The notes under the pieces: model-generated
Told to the model about the DNA's origin: nothing
The model's input: only the letters and a program-made list of their open reading frames with translations
The model's database searches: none
Shown: positions 50,655 to 63,095 of the stretch, one piece after another
Layout of the letters: the number at the start of each line of letters is the position of its first letter
Position numbering within the stretch: position 1 is the first letter of the stretch
NCBI GenBank assembly: GCA_002270565.1
Contig: NQMI01000081.1
Coordinates: 127,748 to 191,747 of the forward strand
DNA: 64,000 bases
From: Stenocarpella maydis
Lineage: Eukaryota; Ascomycota; Sordariomycetes; Diaporthales; Diaporthaceae
Direction: 5' to 3'
Made by a program: the position numbers and the translations under genes

Positions 50655-53600
50655 GAAGTCACGACGGGTACTTTTCAAAGATGCGATGATCAGACGGACG
50701 GATACCTCGCGGTATGCTCTTGAATGTGCAGTACTTGGCACGGGATGGCCAGGCGTGGTACTCGGAGGCAACCTGGAATGATACCCAAGTCTTCACCAAT
50801 CAGGTCAGAGATACCCATCATCTCAAGTTCTGGGGTAGGGGCGCGGGATTCGAAGAGGCCCGGAGACGTCTCAACAGACAACTCATTTTTGGTCTCCCCA
50901 CGGGACAGGCGTTAAGTCGGGGTTTACTTTCCACGCTTGCTGGGAGCATTTTCATGGGCGCTATTGGGGGGAGGGTATTTTCTGTTTTTTTTGTGGGCAG
51001 CAGGGAATACGGTGGGGAGCCTTTTTGTTTTCCCCTGGGACTGGTGGGCAAAATTATCCCCCACGCGAGGACCACTCGCTTACACTATAACTTATTGTAT
51101 ATTTCCTCATCTCACGGGTTTCCATTGGTAGATCAGATTTTGCTCGATCAGGAGCTGATGTACGATACTCTCTACCCGTCAAAGAGAGGATGGGAGGACC
51201 CGGGCAGTAGGCTAGCTACTGCACATTTCTTACAAGCTGGCAAAGCTTAAAAGACAAAGCTATCAATTGGCATTTCAAACACATGAGCTGGTCATCTATG
51301 TGAAGTTTCCCCTCCTGCTGGTGTGACCTGTTCTCTTTGCCATGTCCCGTAAAATCAACACGAGTTCCCAACACACCAACCACCCCTAGCCAAGAAGCCG
51401 GGAGAGTTATTTCATGAGTCGCACGTAACTGTGCCGCACAGATCACGTAATTCACGATTCCAATGGTTTTATAAGGGGTACATATAAGCGCGGCATGACC
51501 ACTACCGCCGCCACCACCATTGTACATGACAGTAGACTTTGCAGGGTGGGGCCCATGGGACGTGGGCGCCCGGTGTCTCCCACGGCCTCAACAGTGATGA
51601 TAATGATGATCATGATCATGAGCGAGCGGGCTAGTCGTGCGGGACCCAGCCAGGGCTGAAATCCGCGGTGATGGGCGCCGGGATTGTTGCTAGGAGAGCT
51701 TGAGAGTGGTATCAATCAACCTGGACAGAGCATATGTGTGTGTCTGTGTGCGTGGGCACATCGTGTATGTGGGGGTTGGGCGAGCCGGGGAAGCCTTGTT
51801 CGTTTCAGCCCTCTGGGAATTCCCCGGTGTCTCTTTGCTCTGTTGTTTGTGGTGGAGTCCTCTCTTGACTGTGTGTTTATCTGCGGTGGACTCTCCCCGT
51901 CTGTCCATTTGGATATTTTTCATCCATGCTAACTTAGAGGCGTACTTGGTTAGCAGGTAGCCAGCCCACACCAGCCCTCACCATCCCCTTGCCCAGCGAC
52001 AGACAAGGTTTGACACCACTCCCCTACATAACCTGGACTAACTGAGCGATTGCTGTTGCGGGTCTCGGGGTTTCGGTGTCCGCCCCCATCACGAGTGCTG
52101 AACTGCTGCTCCTGGCGCACCCGTCCCCACAAGGAAATTGCCGCAAGGCCAAGCCTTCGGGATCGTCCTCCAAATCAGGCGAGTCCGGCGATCGGCGACT
52201 CAAGCAGCCAGGCTATATTAAAAGAATAATGTTCCGGGTGCCTATCGCTAACGTAGCATTGGCCATCATTTGCCTTTCTCTCCTCCGCAGCAGGGCCGCG
52301 GGTCCCCAGATAGCGCGCAGCGTTGGGTTGTATTTGGGCCTAGGTGTACAGTCGATAGCGCAAGTGTGCTTGCTATAGTGGCCCTCGCCTGGCTGGCCAT
52401 ACCTGGTGCTGTGCGTTCGTTTTAAGGTTTCTGTCCTGCTTGCCCCCCGAGTTTCTGGAACGCCCACGCTGCCACGCGAATCAGTGTACCTACAGGCTGT
52501 GCCCTCCCCTTCCGGGTTTTGAGTTTTGCGTGATCCCGCTTCTGGTCATGACCGCCCATGCGGAACCTACTATTGGGTCTTCCGGACAGCAGCGGCCTTC
52601 AGCCCTCTGGGTCTTTGCTCCTTCCACCCCACCGACCACGCCGGGGCGATGATCCTTATTGTCATCACTTGTCATATATCCAGGTTGATTGACTCGTACC
52701 AACGCATCTGCCCACCCAACCATGCGCCCCCATAGGCCACCCCCCCGGCCCTTCCTGGGTGCCTCGTGACTGATGGGGACGAGGCCAGCCACTGGCCGAC
52801 GATTCCGATTGCGGGAGCTGTCGAGCCTCAGCATGATTATGGTTTCGGAAGAGGGACAGCTGGCGAGTCGGCGTCAAATCCATCACCCGAGGGGGCCATG
52901 TTGGTTAGAGTTTATTTCATAGACCACATGCCCGTTATTGCAAATCCCGCAGATCCTGCAGATCCCAGCTATTATGACTATATAGCCAGAGCGGTATGGA
53001 GCTTTTTGCGCGGCAGAGTGGTATCGAAAGGGTCGGGAAGTAATATGGCTCGCTGATGCTATACTACGCTAGCATCGCAACTGGGGAACAGAGGAGTGAG
53101 GCAAGGGTAGGGAGCTCAAGCTCGACATAGATCGTCGCAATCGGCGGACCCTTGCGGCAATCTAAGGTCCCCACCAACGTCGACCTCCGTGGGACCTCGA
53201 CCCGAGTCGGGGGAATGGGGCTATGGGCTGTCGTACACGCCGACATGTGAAGCCCGCGTGCTGCGGCTGTCGTGTTGCTTGTTGTTGCTGTGGCCCAGCG
53301 CCCCAGGTCTGTGTGCGCTGGGCTGTTGGAGGGGCAACAAGGGAGGGGCCAACCGAGCACTTTTCTCGGACCAAGGCTCCAGTGCGCGTATCTGTACAAC
53401 GTGTACAGGTATAATTTTGGACGAAGCGGTGTGCGTTGAGCGGGTCATGTCCTGCGGACAGCAGACAGCGGACAGCGTACTGTGCGGCGACCATGGGCCT
53501 GAGTATGGGGAACGAGACCTTGTCTGGTTTGCATTTTTCCTATTTGTGTGCCCATCCAGGGCTACGACACAAGCAGTCGTCAATACGACTGGCAGAATTT

Positions 53601-56600
53601 GGCCTGGGCCCAGCTCGCCTCGGTGGTGGGAAGCCAGCTGGCGGCGACGCTGGCGGCAAAAACCAGGCGGGAGGTTGTTGGGACGCTTCGACCGAGCCAA
53701 ACGAAGTTAAGCCTCAGTTCGCGAGACGATCCCAATGACCAGGACATCAATGCGGTTTGCGGGCGCAGGTGGCCGATACGCTTTGAGATTGCGGGCGAGG
53801 TCTGGGAGATGCCTGCGTGCGGTGGCATCCTGCGGCGCGTCAGTTTTCAAGGGACAGACAGCATGATTTGTGACCAAACCTAATATCGGGTATGGAGCAG
53901 CAGCCGTTGAAGTCATCAAGGGCAGTCTGACGCCGCTGGATGCCAGGACGAGATGGCGTCGCTGTTGGCGCGAGTGGCGCCAAAACGGTCTGCTTGTTCA
54001 TGCAGTGTTGCAACGTGCAAAAGTGCCCATCTTCTACTTGCTGGGTATGGTCCTCCCGGAGTAGGGGCATTAGTGCAGGCTGGGAGGCTGAGATTGGCTG
54101 GACGTGGAAGGTGCTTCCCACAATGTGGCTGCATGGGTTTGGTAGCCGGGCCGTACGGCCAAGTACTGGGTACCTGATCTGCCTGTGCCTGGTCACGTAA
54201 TTGCCGAGTATCTAGACGTGCCAAGATATCCAGTATGGAGCATGGTGTGCTGGGGGGGTGCCTGGCTTGGGCCTTGCTGCAGACATGTGCCCGGTTGGGA
54301 TGGCCCTTGTTCCTGCAGATCAGGGCCATGCGAGCGTGAGGAAGCACGGCCTGCCAGCCTGCCAGCCTGCCAGCACTACCGTGCATTACTTGTTGGAGTA
54401 CTCCGAACTATGTACCCTGCGTCCTTGGTTGCGCGGTAGAGTACCTCGCCATCATCGATTGCTGTATTGACAACGCCAGTCCATCTGGGCATGAGAGAGC
54501 GCATGTGCCCAGATGGATCCCAGATGGGTGCGCACGGCCCGCAAGCTGTGTTGCAAACACTTAGTACATCGCATATAACAAGACCCTGCACGAGCACGTG
54601 ACGTTCCGATGTTTTGGAAATTGGCCCTTGCCGTCTCCATATCTGTCGTCGTGCTGCAGAGACGGAATGCCGTCTCCCCACCCAATCACCGTGCGAAGAT
54701 GGCCACCCGCTTGTGGATCATCGCAGCACGACAGCAGAGACCAGGCCCTGCTCAATCTACTTGGAAAACAGCCAAAATCAACGTCAGCCCAACATAGCGT
54801 ACAGCACAAACACCTTGTCGTCTGCAGGAAACAAGTTTCGCAGCCTTGTCCACACCGAATCCGCCTAGTACCGCGCCTTGCTGCTCATCACGCCACCAGA
54901 AACCCCCCTCGCGATCATCGTAGCCCGTGTGTCGAGTCAGGCATGACTGACTACATGGCATGCATACGGTGAACCTTATCTCTACGCTGCTCCGTAAACC
55001 TTCCCAGGTCCCGCGCGGCATCTGGTATCGACTCTGCCAGGCTCGACAGAGCCTCAAAACCCACCGAGGCCGAGCGGAATGGCGTCGGTGACGCTGTGGT
55101 TGGTGCTCGGTGTGTGAGTGGTCTGAGCCCCTCCTCCACGTTTCATCTCGGCCCCGTTGTTTCAACCAGAAGCTGCTAGCCTGACTAATAAACCACACCA
55201 GCCGACGCCACGGGCGAGATCCAATGCTACCTACCGCACATAACGCCCGCCCGCTCTGACGTGTCCCATGTGTGCCCGCCCGCCGGGAACGACAACCAAA
55301 CTTCAGATGAGACGACATGTACACCAGCCAACTCAATTTGCATTGCCTGCATGAGCCCTCGCCGTCTGTTCTCGCCCCTGCCCCGACTCGACTCGAACTG
55401 CTGTCTTGTCCTGGCAACACATGGGCCCTGAAGTCGTGGCTTCAGAACCCCAGCGGCGGCAGGCCGCAGATGCTGCCCGCCCAGGTCTGTGCCCTGTGCC
55501 CTGCATTGACGATGGGCTGTCCTGCCGCCTAAGCCTGAGTCGTCGTCCTCCTGCTTCGCCCTCAACTGCCCCGACGACAAGCCCCCTTCCAGCACATTCG
55601 AAGGAGCTGCCAGGATGGGCTTCCGCAACTTCTTGTTGGCTTCATATGGGGCCGCTGCACCACCACCAATGGACGAGGCCAAAGCGCTGATGAAAGCCCC
55701 GTGCTCGGTAATTGTTTCCTGTGCACATGGTGACAGGTCGCGATGCTCCCCCGACACTGGTAGACTTATAGCAGCACTACTATGCACGGGGCAGGGGGGC
55801 AGGGGGCCAGGGGGCCAGGTCGACCTCGGAGTTACTCTTGTTCCATCGTCGGCAGGCTTCACACCAGCTCTCTGGTCTGAAAGATCAGACCATTGCAGTA
55901 GACTTAAGCCAGCCCACCCCGTTAAAAATACCACCCAACGCTGCATGACTTATCCTCCAACTTGGCGGGCTGCCCTAGTGTGTAAGTCCATTGGCTGACC
56001 TGTGGGATCCGGGAAGCAACCGGCAGCAACCGGAGAGCCCAATGGGCCACTGGCTTCCACGGGAAGTGGGCAATCACCTCAGTCTGTGCAACTCCCGGGC
56101 GAACGAACTGTCGCAGGGAATGGCGACCGAGACACCCGTCGCTGCTGACCATATGCCAAGACAGCCAGCATGCCATTCGGAAAGAATAAAAAAAAGGAAA
56201 AAGGAAAAAAGAAGCACAGTCCAGGAAGATCGCCACGAGCCGTCTGTTCGGTGCCTACTTGGGTGCCTGGGTCGGTGTGCACATGGTAGCTCACCCAACA
56301 CCTTGTCGCTGGCCTTGGGATGTTTTAGCCTCTTCTCTGCGATTTCTCCTTCATGCCCCCAGCATATGCCATGGCGACACCAGTGCCAAGCGACCCCGTG
56401 GCCGCCGGGCTCCAGTGAGTGAGAGAGCCCTCCCTGGCAGTACCAGGCGTGACGAGATGGTACCCAGAGGAGCTTGAAACACGCTTCGGCTGGCAGGCTA
56501 AGCCCTGCCTCCCATCCTGAAGGCGGTCGTGTTTCAGTTATGCTGGGCCTCGCAGATCCGACTGAGCCCTATGAAGTGCCTGGGGTCTAGGGTATCCAGC

Positions 56601-59130
56601 CGGTACATGCCCTTCGAAGGCAGTGACTTCAACAGCAGGGTGGAGGAACATCATATTCCGCTGTCTTATTGATGCGTCCCAAGGCTTGGAACTCGCCTCA
56701 AGTGCCCACAGATGCATTATCAAACACCACCGGAATTCGGGACGGAGTCCCTGATCTGCAGCTAAGTGGGCGCCGGCAGCGTTCATCCTGTGACAGCAAT
56801 CGTCTGTAGCCATGGTGTGATGATTTGCTGTCGTCGTATCTCACAGACATGTCAAATTCTCTTAATCTTGAGCCTCTCAGTCGTGGGCTCGGGAGCTACC
56901 GCCTAGACCAACAACCTGGAGAGCGAAACACGACTGCCGATTTCTCATCCCATCTCTTCGCCGCCCATGCCGGCCCTTCACGCACGCCCCACTGGTCATA
57001 TTGCAGGCTGGAGTCTGGCAGCCCTGCCCACTCTGAGACAAGACAGTGGGGCCAGTTGAGGCCAAGCTTTCGGGAGCAGCACTTAAGCTTACCTCGGTGG
57101 CCCCCTTGCTACACCCAAGGTGAGCAACAGTCAAGGGCCATGACCTGCTTGCTGATTCGTGCTTGTTGGGTCAGGGCCATCTCAATCCACAGATCTCCCC
57201 CATCATCCCCCCATGATGTTTCGTCGGCGCCGAGTAATCAGGGATTTCCAAGGAAAGGCACCGTCATAGGACGCCCTGCTAAGAATCAGCACAGGATCGC
57301 CAGGATCGTCCGCGGATCTCGTCGCTGAGGCACTCATTACGCATCCCGGGCTGTTGTCGGCTACAGTGCGCTTGTGCAGCCCACGTTGGTACGGGGCCAT
57401 CGCAGGAAGCCTGCAACCAGGGAGTTAGCTTCCTTCCCGCCATTTCGCCATCCCCCACCGACCAATGGCCATTGTATTGTTCAAGATCTCATCCCGTCGT
57501 TTTGCCTTTCCTCAACCGGTGCTGCATGTCGAAGATGACAGTTCTCCTCCACAGGCGACAGCCGCCTCCAGGGGACCGCCTCTCGGAACGCAGCTGATCC
57601 GGAGCGTGGCAAGCCCTGACAGATCCGAGACTCGTCTCCCGTTCGTCCTGGCCCTGGCCCTGGCCCTGGCCCACTGGCCAGATTTGAGACGGCCTGACCG
57701 CTGTGGCGATCCTGTTATATGTCTTCACTTGTTCGGCGCTCTTACTGTACATGGGGCTATACATTACCGAACCGAGGAAATCTGCCATTGTTGCTGGTGG
57801 TTGTAAGCTGCCACGCAACAAGCACGTGCGCGGCTCCACCATAGGGAGTGATCTTCTGCGCTGCCGGCGGGGCGTCTGAGTGAAGGGATGACGTGGATCT
57901 ACTACAGGCCCGCTTGCCCCTTGGCACGATACCCAGCGGTGAGAGCGCACCCAAACCGGAAGGAACTGCTGTCGTATTCAACGGCCTTGGGATCGTGAGT
58001 CTCTAAGCAAAGGCCCCTCGTCCACCCCCCTCCCCGACGGCGTGACCCTGCCGAACGAAACAGACGTTGGGCATCCCATACTCGTGTCCAATGGTGGCTG
58101 GGAACCTAGTTGGCGCCTGCGACGTTCGACGACGTCCCCAGATTTAACACCCCTTCAGTCTCTGTGAGAGAAACGGGACACTGTACGACGGCCGGCAGAG
58201 GACAAGGACTCGTGATATCTCGAGGTGGGCAAGTGCCTCAGAAACGGTTGGGTGCCGTGTGCGTGCGTGCGTGTGTGTGTGTGGCTCCTCTGATGTTTAA
58301 GCTCTTCTTGGTATAGAGGATGGGACGAGATTGCTCTCTCTCTCTCTCCCCCGTGTAACGGAGTGTCCGAAAAAGTCCCTCGTGCCAGGGCTTTTGGGAA
58401 GTGGAACAAGGTCTTGGAGGGTCGAAGTGGGGCGGTGGGAGGACCGCCATTCCGTGTTCGCTTCTGCCTGGGACCGACGGGGGTTCCTTCGGTGATCGCA
58501 GCGGACGCAGGTACAGACCATGATCTGCGGGTACCGGATTTGTAAAGTACGTGTACGAGGGCCGTCGCCGACGGCTGAGGCTGGTGGGACCGAATGGAGC
58601 TGAGGCGTGGAGCTTCGTCGCGTGGCAGTCTGGAGCGGTACGGTCATCTGAATCCCGGGTGCACGGCTTGTATTGTCCCTCTGGAAAGGGCTACGGGTGT
58701 GGTTTAGTTAATTAGTTGGTGAGAGGATACTCCCTAGGCCTGACCGCTGCCAAGTCATGTTAGGAATCTCCTGCAGGCTCAATGAACTACGAAGTGTACG
58801 AGAAGTGCCGGTCATTTGACATGTTGTTGAACTTGAATATCACCGGCCACGATTCGCAGTATCATCAAAATTCATTAGCACATCTTTCTACCACATACAG
58901 GCTCTTCAGTCACTCGCCACAGGTTTCAATCTGATACTGATGAGTGGTGCGGGTGAGCCCAGATTCACCCCACTGGACCAATGCTCATTGTCTACATAAG
59001 ATACAATTAAACAATTAGCTGTCTGAAATAGCCGTTATATGAATTCCTGTGTTTCAGCCTTGAAACAGGACAGAAAGTGATTGGGCATCAGCTGCGATAC
59101 TGCGCGACGGTGTGACCGTGGATTAGGTCG

Positions 59131-59193
59131 ACTCCTAAGACACCCCCTTAAACAGCCCCAAAAACTCGATTTTAAGCTATGGATTTGACGGTG
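59131..59193 (-). repeat. Decayed dispersed repeat, copy 2
   Basis: The reverse complement of these 63 bases aligns to 31146-31208 (49 of 63 identical, no gaps). The minus-strand frame through it (59035-59373) reads ITGGQNRSHHRQIHSLKSSF, which I recall from spurious predicted proteins in other ascomycete genomes; that would fit a repeat family rather than a gene. Confidence 0.65.
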
Positions 59194-59914
59194 ATGCGAC
59201 CGGTTCTGTCCACCTGTAATATCATAGCACAGCTCGGTTCTGAATCTGCCCGGCTTTCCGGAGATAAGTGTACTGCTGAGCCAGAGAGTTGAGAGAGTAG
59301 GTGTTCTTAGCTTTCTGGTCCTGTTCAGCTTATAGAGAGCCCAGGTGCGGTGTTTCATCGCGTCATGCTTCAAAGGTCCCCTGTGTCTTTGTAAGACGTT
59401 CAGTCTGGAAAGTCATAACCTAGTGTTCCTTCATTATGTCGAGACCAGGGTTTCAGGCCAGCGCACAGGGTGAGTCGTGGCTCCTGGTGTGCCATAATCC
59501 CACAAGATTGCATACTGAAGGTAATTTCCACGGTGGGTTGGCACGAGAAATGACGAGGTAGTGGCAGCTGGAGCAGTCTCGGCGTAGGGGAGGTAGATTG
59601 TCGACTATTTTATCGACGTAGAGCTGCGCCAGGTGAGGCTGGCTCAGTTAGTACGTCGATAGACTGAGGCTGGTGAATGGGATGTGAGACTAGACAGGTA
59701 TAGGGCCTTTTGAGATGATGCTATCTACGCCTGCAGGTAGAATGGCACATACATTATAGCAGAGTTTCTCGAATTAGCTCGTGGGTAATAATACTTTTGT
59801 AGCGTCTACCCAAACAGAGCAAACTAGATGGTCTTTTCTCCATGGTTCCGATGAGAAGCCAGTATCGCCATTCCCAGCACTGGAAGCCTCCTGACAGCTG
59901 GATGGCCACGCACA

Positions 59915-61529
59915 TCACATCAAGATCATCCCATCCAGTCTCATGACCGAGGTCCTCTCGCTCCTCCGCCTAAAATACCTCGTGGCGGCCGCCTCACGGA
60001 CCCTGGTCTCGGCGTCAAGCTTCTCCTTGGCCTGGCGCGCCAGCTCCTTGATGAGGTGGCGGGTGCTCTTTGTGAAGATGTTGTACCACGAGGCGTGCGG
60101 CTTACACCTCCTGCGGTCGCACATCCCCGCCGTGGCCAGGGCCCACTCCTTGCCGTCCTCGGCCTCGGCGGCGGCGGCCTTCATCGCCTGGACCTGCTCC
60201 TCCATCCAGCCGCCGCCCGTCGTGAGGCTGTTGTTCTTGTAGATGGCCTCGCCCTGCGCGGACTTGGCGAAGACGGCAAACTCTTCTGGGCAGCCGACGA
60301 GGTCCAGCCTGCTGTCGTACCCGCACACATCCTTCTCGGCCAGCCCCTCGGCGATAGCGGCCTTGCGGCGCTCGTTGGCCATGTCGAGGAGCTGCTGCAT
60401 CTTCTTGTTCAGCACGATCTCCTCGGCCAGCGCGTAGCGGTCCGCGGCGGAGGCGGCGAGGAAGGACTGCTCCTCTGGCGTGAAGACGAGCGTCTGGTCG
60501 ACATGTGACAAGAACTCATCTGGTACGGCTAGAGTGTTGGTGGTCAGTATCAACTCGTGACCATCGAGTTCATGGCACACCATAATCGAACGAAAGGAGA
60601 GTAGACGAAGGTCAGGGGTTCTTACCAAATGGCTTCTTGCCGAGATGCCATGGCTCTTCGCCCTCGACGGAATTGTGCACTGTAGAAACGTTCAACAGTC
60701 CCATGAACTTCTCCCTCGTGAGGTCGGCCTCCTTGGCCTTCAGGCTCCTGTTCTCAGGCAGTGACCTGACCAACTGCTCCCACCAGTCCTCGGCGTGCTT
60801 GTCACTGCAGAAGACGCTGTAGTCGGAGTCGCCACGTGTGTCGTCGTATATCCTCGCAGGCCTCCAACAGCCCTCGAGGCTGCAAGTCTTCTTGTATCTG
60901 GTGATATTGATACCCTGCCTGTCCGTACAGCCGGGGCAGACGTAACGCTGGATCAGGGCCTCGCCGATCGTCTTATCGATGTTGACACACTCCCCGTGGA
61001 ACCAGTCGTCGCACGTGTCGCAGCTGATCATCCACCTGTGGTCGTCCGGCCCGCGGCAGATGCAGTAGGGCCCGTGGTCCGACTCCTCCTCGTCGCTGGC
61101 CCCCGCCTCACTGGATGCCAGAGGGCCTCCTATGGGTGATGATGCCGATGCCTGAGAGGCTGTGGTGTTGTTGGTTGTTGTTGTCTTCTTGGCCCGGGAC
61201 GAGGATCCGGATTTGCTTCCGCCCCGCGACTTTCGACCACCCCGGGTCCCGCTGCTGGTGGTCTTCCGGGCAGTTTTCTTGACGATCTTGGCCGTCCCTT
61301 TCTTGCTGGCAGCCCTGGACGCACCCCCCAGCTTGGCATCTGACCTCTCGTCTGCTGTGCCATCCGCCTGAGATAGTGAGCGCGGCTGTGATGCACGCGG
61401 GCCAAGGGAGTCCGTGTGTTCAGTTTCCGGGATTTGCGACATCCGGGAATCGCTGTCTACACCGTCGCCGGTCTCTGTTTTGATGCTCATATCCTGCAAA
61501 AAGCCAGGCTCACCCTGATCGATTTCCAT
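59915..61529 (-). CDS. spp1: SPP1/CXXC1-like PHD-finger subunit of COMPASS
   Basis: CDS complement(join(59915..60528,60626..61529)), 505 residues. Spp1 is the H3K4me3-reading subunit of the Set1/COMPASS histone methyltransferase in the nucleus. The N-terminal 150 residues are Lys/Ser/Thr-rich with stretches such as KKTARKTTSSGTRGGRKS, probably disordered and DNA- or chromatin-binding. The PHD finger spans about 153-202 (YCICRGPDDHRWMISCDTCD, then DWFHGECVNIDK and YVCPGCTD) with the full C4HC3 zinc set and the aromatic residues expected for trimethyl-lysine binding. A second Cys-rich part follows (TCSLEGCWRPARIYDD, YSVFCSDKHAEDWW), as in Spp1/CXXC1. The intron (97 bases, GTAAGA donor, TAG acceptor) joins LGKKPF to AVPDEFLSHVDQTLVFTPEE in frame. 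The C-terminal half is helical with CGYDSRLDLVG and MCDRRRCKPHASW, also family features. It is divergent from SCO1. Confidence 0.92.
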
Positions 61530-62069
61530 GGCTATCGCTGGTGGAGGTGTACTATTTAGAGGCTGGATGGAGGAGTGTGAGCTTGTGAGGGCGGCCGTAA
61601 GATGAGGTTTACTGCATCACTTAGCCCCCTTCCGGATGTCACGTCCAGACCTGAAGGAGTAAGAAAGAAGAAAAGAAAAGAAAAAAAAAAAAGAAGAAAA
61701 AACCCCCCCGAATTACAAGGACAGTCAAAGATTAGTCGGTATACGCCTGATATTTGGCGCGACGGAAAGTGGCAATAATTCGTCCCCTTCGCGTCTTGAC
61801 GTGGAGGCAGCGAGAGCTGATTGGCGACTTGTCGGGTCGACTCCACCTGAGCGGCATGGCTGCTGTGGCATGACTTAGAAATCGCAAATTGGCCCGAGCT
61901 CCTGCAGCCTCTTGGATTAGTGTATGAGCTTCTTGACTTCGGCCCCGCGCTCTGGTGGGCATCGAATGGGTTGCATTTCCTCACATGGTGGCGTGAAGCT
62001 TTGGTCGCTGTCCTCGCGCCCTGCAAATTGCTGTTCCTGCAACTCCCCTCCCCTCCGACCACAGCCGAC
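61530..62069. promoter_or_regulatory. Divergent promoter region, SPP1 and SCO1
   Basis: 540 bases between the two start codons must hold both promoters. A purine-rich A/G tract (about 61661-61709) lies on the SPP1 side; such tracts often exclude nucleosomes. No specific site is assigned. Confidence 0.6.
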
Positions 62070-63095
62070 ATGTCTCGACCAATGGCCCCATCCAGGGCAT
62101 TGCTGAAGGCCTTCCAGCAAACACAACCCCCCTCGAGACAATGCCGGCGGTTCCTGTCTTCGTCGCAGGCCTCCTTTGCCCGACGGCCAGCGCTCGCAAA
62201 TACCCCCAGCCAACCCTCGAGGCACCAGCCCTTTCTGCAGAAGCGGTTCAAGTACAAGTCGGTTGAGGAAGCCAGGAGCCGGTACCAAATAGGGGTATGC
62301 GAGCCAACCATTCCAACCGCTGCTGCCCCTGCTGAAGGCACAACGTCAAGGAAGCTAACTCAGCGGGACCGCAGCCATTCTCCTGGAAAGCACTCGTGCT
62401 ATTTGTCATGACAGCTGGCGGCCTCACATGGTACTTCGAACACGAGAAGGAGCGCATGCAGAAGAAGCGCATCGCAGAGGCAAATAAAGCAGTCGGAAAG
62501 CCAAAGGTTGGCGGGTCATTCAAGCTCGTGGACCAGGACGGCAAGCCCTTTACCGAGCACGACATGAAGGGCCGGTACTCCCTGGTGAGCAATGCCGCCC
62601 CACCAGCTGCTGCAGCGCGACGTGTGCGAGGATGATGGCTGACTGGGTGCGCGCGTGCATATGTAGGTCTACTTCGGGTTCACACACTGCCCCGACATCT
62701 GCCCGGAAGAGCTTGACAAGATGGCCGTCATGTTCGAGAAGGTCGAGAAGGAGATACCCGGCGGGCTGAACGGAATCTTTGTGACGTGCGATCCCGCGCG
62801 CGACGGCCCCCAGGAGCTAAAGAAGTACCTGGCCGAGTTCCACCCCGGGTTTGTGGGGCTGACGGGCACATATGACGATATCAAGGCCATGTGCAAGGCA
62901 TATCGGGTCTACTTCAGCACGCCTTCCAAGGTCCCGGCAGGACAGGACTATCTGGTTGACCACAGTATATACTTCTACCTGATGGACCCAGAGGGCGACT
63001 TTGTCGAGGCGCTGGGACGGCAGCACTCGCCTGATCAGGGAGCGGGCATCATTCTAGGCCACATGAAGGAGTGGAAGGGCGAGTTCAGGAAATAG
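62070..63095 (+). CDS. sco1: SCO1, copper chaperone for cytochrome c oxidase
   Basis: CDS join(62070..62294,62375..62584,62667..63095), 287 residues. Sco1 sits in the mitochondrial inner membrane and passes copper to the CuA site of Cox2. The start MSRPMAPSRALLKAFQQTQ with many Arg/Ser/Gln and no acids is a presequence; FSWKALVLFVMTAGGLTWYF (about residues 76-96) is the membrane anchor. The thioredoxin-like domain begins at VGGSFKLVDQDGKPFTEHD. It carries the copper-binding CxxxC in GFTHCPDICPEELDKM, and the conserved histidine in VDHSIYFYLMDP completes the site. Introns of 80 and 82 bases have GTATGC and GTGAGC donors and both lie in phase 0. I chose the ATG at 62070 because upstream in-frame ATGs fall in the divergent promoter. 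Length fits the family (yeast Sco1 295). Confidence 0.96.

Larger units (their letters stand above)
50546..59914. other. Gene-poor stretch of 9.4 kb
   Basis: No frame resembles a conserved protein. Long frames at 54752-55420, 55227-55946 (minus) and elsewhere overlap each other on both strands and lack motifs. Contents I can name are the CA repeat behind the C2H2 gene, a triple CCTGCCAG repeat (about 54350-54372), CCCTGG repeats (about 57648-57675), GT/CT repeats near 58258-58348, and at 59,035-59,840 an AT-richer area with a dispersed repeat copy. Confidence 0.5.

Noticed and set aside
50835..50860. tRNA T-arm-like sequence on the minus strand (CTTCGAATCCCGC)
   Set aside because: The T-stem does not pair and no D-arm or anticodon arm can be found upstream.
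54752..55946. 222- and 239-codon minus-strand frames
   Set aside because: Mutually overlapping frames with no recognisable segment and no splice signals that would improve them.
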